Positions 28,666-31,034 of a stretch of 31,034 nt of DNA are shown piece after piece (position 1 is the stretch's first letter; every line of letters starts with the position of its first letter). The DNA comes from JAEUNX01 sp034004685 (GTDB lineage Bacteria; Pseudomonadota; Gammaproteobacteria; Burkholderiales; Rhodocyclaceae), in the NCBI GenBank assembly GCA_034004685.1, contig JAVEWG010000041.1:1-31034 (forward strand), given 5' to 3'. Below the pieces are notes generated by a model. It was not told the origin of the DNA. It did not search any database and was given only the letters and a program-made list of their open reading frames with translations. The position numbers were made by a program, and so were the translations under genes.

Positions 28666-28875
28666 CTAGCGCCCGGGATGGCCCGGCTTGATCCTCCCCG
28701 CCGAACCGCCGTCATGGCTGGCCAAGGCCTCCTGCCAGGCGGCAACCACCCGGAGTTGTTGCTCCCAGGGGATGTTCCAGCTGACCTCCGCATCGTCCCC
28801 CAGGTCCAGGGGCGGCAGGAATTCGCACTCCAGGGAGGGCCCGCTCGGGACGGATCCCGACCAAATAGTAGCCAT
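28666..28875 (-). CDS. Small hypothetical protein, 69 aa
   Basis: A 69-residue soluble protein starting at ATG 28875, with GGAGACAGC nine to ten bases upstream, a site much like that of the secreted-protein gene at 28189. The sequence is acidic in the middle (LECEFLPPLDLGDDAEVSWNIPWEQQLRVVAAWQEAL) with three Trp residues and a Gly/Lys/Arg tail. I do not recognise a family. An AT-rich stretch with TAATAT on the minus strand lies near 28943-28948 and may be a -10 element, but no good -35 is seen. The gap to the divergent rhodanese-ankyrin gene (28876-29162) holds nothing else that I can support. Confidence 0.6.
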   Translation of the reverse strand: MATIWSGSVPSGPSLECEFLPPLDLGDDAEVSWNIPWEQQLRVVAAWQEALASHDGGSAGRIKPGHPGR

Positions 28876-29162
28876 GATGCTGTCTCCGATTGTTATCAGC
28901 GGCCGCCACGGGTGGGTCCGTGGGCGACAAACCCTATTCATTCATATTAGGACGCCCGGGAATGGTTTGCCGAAAGGACGCGGGCAGCTCCCGGGCGGGC
29001 CGCCGGCGCTTTGTCGGGGAGCGCGCCTCCTGGGGGCCCTTTGTCGTCTAGCCGACAGGCGCCGGCCAGGGCCCATGCCCGGAAAACCTCGGGACGGCGG
29101 GGGCGGGCCGGCTGGCCTCCATTTTGCTCAAGGCTGGGTGTTGCCTTCCGCCGGTCCTCGCC

Positions 29163-29987
29163 ATGACCCATTCCGCTGTTTCCGTCCCGCCCCGAGGACG
29201 TTTTCGCCGCATCGACGCCGACACCGCCGCCGATCTCATCATCCGCCGCCGCCAGGGGGTGCTGCCCAGTCTGGCCCTGTTCGACTCCCGGGACCGGGCC
29301 GCCTTCGACGGGGGTCATGTCCAGGGGGCGGCCCATCTCACTGACGCCGGCTTCGCCGCCGCCATGGCCGGCCTGTCCCGGGCCTCGCCGGTGCTCATCT
29401 ATTGCTACCACGGCAACGCCAGCCAGACCTGGGCCGGCATGTTCGCAGACTTCCGCTACCAGGAGGTATATAGCGTGGATGGGGGATATGCCTTCCTGGC
29501 AGGTGCCCTGGAGCGGCGGGCCTGGCGCGGTGGCGCGGCGGCGCCCGACCCCAGCCCGGCCCTGGCGGCCTTTCTGGCGGAATACGCTTTTGACGGCGCC
29601 CATCTGGAGCAGCCCCGGGCTCATGGTCTGACCCCCTTGATGCGGGCGGCGCTGGTGGGGCGCCTGGATCTGGTGGAGGAACTGCTGGCCTGCGGGGTGG
29701 CGGTCAATACCCGGAACAGCGATGGCAACAACGCCCTGTGGCTGGCCTGCGTGTCCGGTAACGGGGCGCTGGTGGACCGCCTGGTGGCGGCCGGCATCGA
29801 CCAGGACAATCGTAACGACATGGGGGCCACTTGCCTGATGTACGCGGCTTCCAGCGGCAAACACGAGATGGTGGCGCGGCTCCTGGCGGCCGGGGCCGAC
29901 CCCCGGATCCGCAATTTTGATGACGCCCGGGCGGTGGATTTGTGCGCCACCCGGGCCTGCCTCAAGCTGCTGCGGGGCCTGGCCTAG
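29163..29987 (+). CDS. Rhodanese domain fused to ankyrin repeats
   Basis: A 274-residue cytosolic fusion. Residues 14-120 are a rhodanese domain with active-site Cys 81 in YCYHGNAS, a six-residue loop of the GlpE type (CYHGxSS), and the closing EVYSVDGGYAFLAGAL. Residues 150-270 are about four ankyrin repeats: HGLTPLMRAALVGRLDLVEELLACG, then DGNNALWLACVSGNG, MGATCLMYAASSGKHEMVARLLAAGADP, and a degenerate last one. The catalytic Cys suggests persulfide transfer, with the ankyrin part choosing a protein partner. The start at ATG 29163 is preferred; 13 further codons upstream lead to another ATG. No thiamine, molybdopterin or Fe-S genes are in the window. The SDR gene follows 86 bases later on the same strand. 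Confidence 0.9.
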   Translation: MTHSAVSVPPRGRFRRIDADTAADLIIRRRQGVLPSLALFDSRDRAAFDGGHVQGAAHLTDAGFAAAMAGLSRASPVLIYCYHGNASQTWAGMFADFRYQEVYSVDGGYAFLAGALERRAWRGGAAAPDPSPALAAFLAEYAFDGAHLEQPRAHGLTPLMRAALVGRLDLVEELLACGVAVNTRNSDGNNALWLACVSGNGALVDRLVAAGIDQDNRNDMGATCLMYAASSGKHEMVARLLAAGADPRIRNFDDARAVDLCATRACLKLLRGLA

Positions 29988-30073
29988 GGGCTTCGGCGGA
30001 TCCCTGGCATGCCGGTGGCGCCCGGCGGTGGCGCTATCATGATGATGGGTCGATCAATCAAGGGGCGCGCGGA

Positions 30074-30877
30074 ATGGGGCCAAGCCTGGGGTTCGAGGGC
30101 CGGCGGGTGGTGGTGAGCGGGGCTGCGTCGGGGATCGGTCGGGCGACCGCTGAACTGATCCGGGATCTGGGGGCCCGGGTCGTGGCCCTGGATTGGAAGC
30201 CGGTGGATCTGCCCGGCGTGGAGTACTTGCCGGTGGACCTGGGAGAGCGGGCCTCCATCGAGGCGGCGGTCAAGGCGCTGGGATCCGGCGAGATCCACGC
30301 CCTGTGCAACGTGGCCGCGGCGCCCTCGGGCTGCGGGCTGCCGCCGGAGCGCATCGTGGCCATCAATTATGTGGGCACCCGCCACCTCACCGAAGCCCTG
30401 GTGCCGCACATCGGCCGGGGGGGTGCCATTGTCTGTGTGTCCTCGGGGGCGGCCCGGGGCTGGCGGGAGAAGGCGGCCCTGCTGCGGCCCCTGGTGGCCG
30501 CCGAAGGCTTTGACGGCGCGCTGGCCTGGCTGAAGGATCATGCGCCCCTGCCGGACCCCTATCCTTTTTCGAAGGAGGCCATCAACTGGTGGACGCGCCT
30601 GGCGGTGCCCGATCTCACCCGCCGCCATGGCATCCGCCTCAACGTGGTGGCGCCGGGTCTGGTGGATACCCAGCAACCCCGCCAATCCACCGTGGGCAGT
30701 TATGAGCAGCTGGTGGCGGGCTTCACCCGCTACGTGGAGCGCATCGGCCAGCCCCGGGAACTGGCCTGGCCCATCGCCTTTCTCGCGTCCCCGGCGTCCG
30801 CCTTTGTGAACGGCCAGCTCATGGAAGTGGATGGCGGCATGCTGACCATCGCCGGGGTCGAGCAAGGTCCGGGCTGA
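30074..30877 (+). CDS. Short-chain dehydrogenase, 3-alpha-HSD/coniferyl-alcohol dehydrogenase-like
   Basis: A 267-residue classical SDR. The nucleotide-binding motif is SGAASGIG (15-22), with D40 at the end of strand 2, which favours NAD(H) over NADP(H). NVAAAP stands where NNAG is usual. The catalytic set is S123/S124, Y163 and K167 (YPFSK), followed by RLNVVAPGLVDT. An insert of about 30 residues between the Ser and the Tyr (AALLRPLVAAEGFDGALAWL) and the overall layout resemble the 3-alpha-hydroxysteroid dehydrogenase/carbonyl reductase group often annotated as coniferyl-alcohol dehydrogenase. The substrate is unknown. The start at ATG 30074 is placed by the family N-terminus; the in-frame ATG at 29942 lies inside the preceding gene. 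Confidence 0.9.
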   Translation: MGPSLGFEGRRVVVSGAASGIGRATAELIRDLGARVVALDWKPVDLPGVEYLPVDLGERASIEAAVKALGSGEIHALCNVAAAPSGCGLPPERIVAINYVGTRHLTEALVPHIGRGGAIVCVSSGAARGWREKAALLRPLVAAEGFDGALAWLKDHAPLPDPYPFSKEAINWWTRLAVPDLTRRHGIRLNVVAPGLVDTQQPRQSTVGSYEQLVAGFTRYVERIGQPRELAWPIAFLASPASAFVNGQLMEVDGGMLTIAGVEQGPG

Positions 30878-30892
30878 GGCCGGTCCCGGCCT
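30877..30892 (+). terminator. Hairpin directly after the SDR gene
   Basis: AGGCCGG-TC-CCGGCCT, a perfect 7-bp stem that starts at the last base of the stop codon. It is followed by a G-run, not a T-run, so it is a weak candidate. The remaining bases to the window end hold no gene that I can support. Confidence 0.35.
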
Positions 30893-31034
30893 GGGGGGCG
30901 GCGCTGTGCGTTGAGGCCCATCCGGGTTTTTCTCGGTCGATCTTGGGGGAGCGGTGCGCGAGGGGCTCCTGCTGTCCTGGGCTGCCCAAGTAAAATGTCC
31001 GCTGCAAGACAATCCTCCTTCATCCGGACGACGA

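Overview
The window is very GC-rich, gene-dense bacterial chromosome. The gene content (a type III-like GshA next to GshB, a PACE-family efflux protein, a CZB chemoreceptor, OpgB-like enzyme, PolA, DgkA, MurB) points to a betaproteobacterium, possibly of the Rhodocyclales; that placement is inference from family content, not from a marker gene. No rRNA, tRNA, CRISPR array or intact insertion sequence was seen. Most of the window is ordinary core genome packed into short, often overlapping operons.

Layout. 1-0.8 kb: a partial and a small unknown gene on the minus strand with an unexplained 290-bp stretch between them. 0.85-4.1 kb: PACE efflux protein translationally coupled to murB, a soluble zinc-binding (CZB) chemoreceptor, and a convergent response regulator with an N-terminal excisionase-type HTH. 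4.3-9.3 kb: an SbmA/YddA-like ABC transporter, a small secreted protein and an HtrA-type periplasmic protease (minus strand), diverging from an apbE lipoprotein gene; a PmrA-box-like repeat sits in front of the protease gene. 9.4-11.9 kb: glutathione operon gshA - small membrane protein - gshB with 1-nt overlaps. 12-16.6 kb: LOG-family gene, polA-dgkA, and a glutathione S-transferase. 16.9-19.1 kb: a periplasmic cytochrome c and an OpgB-like membrane phosphoglycerol transferase.

19.4-22.6 kb is the most unusual part: two tightly coupled genes, one a cyanophycin-synthetase-like ATP-grasp protein whose C-terminal Mur-ligase-like domain has lost its P-loop and is truncated, the other a chorismate-binding enzyme whose residues match the water-using isochorismate/salicylate synthase branch. 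They are followed after 233 bp by an ABC exporter and a tiny lipoprotein. I do not know a described pathway that pairs these two enzymes; they may make and export an aryl- or isochorismate-derived amino acid conjugate. By eye the two genes are less GC-extreme than their flanks.

24.9-31.0 kb: a VOC protein; a minus-strand operon (secreted protein - OmpR-type regulator - histidine kinase - small RHH-like protein) in which each stop overlaps the next start; a small Lys/Ala/Pro-rich secreted protein with its own terminator; a small unknown gene; a rhodanese-ankyrin fusion; and a short-chain dehydrogenase. The last 142 bp holds no gene that I can support.

Small intergenic inverted-repeat elements occur after gshB (11923-11965), before the GST gene (16796-16861) and after the lipoprotein gene (24883-24898). 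Long open frames antisense to real genes are abundant, as expected at this GC content, and were left out.
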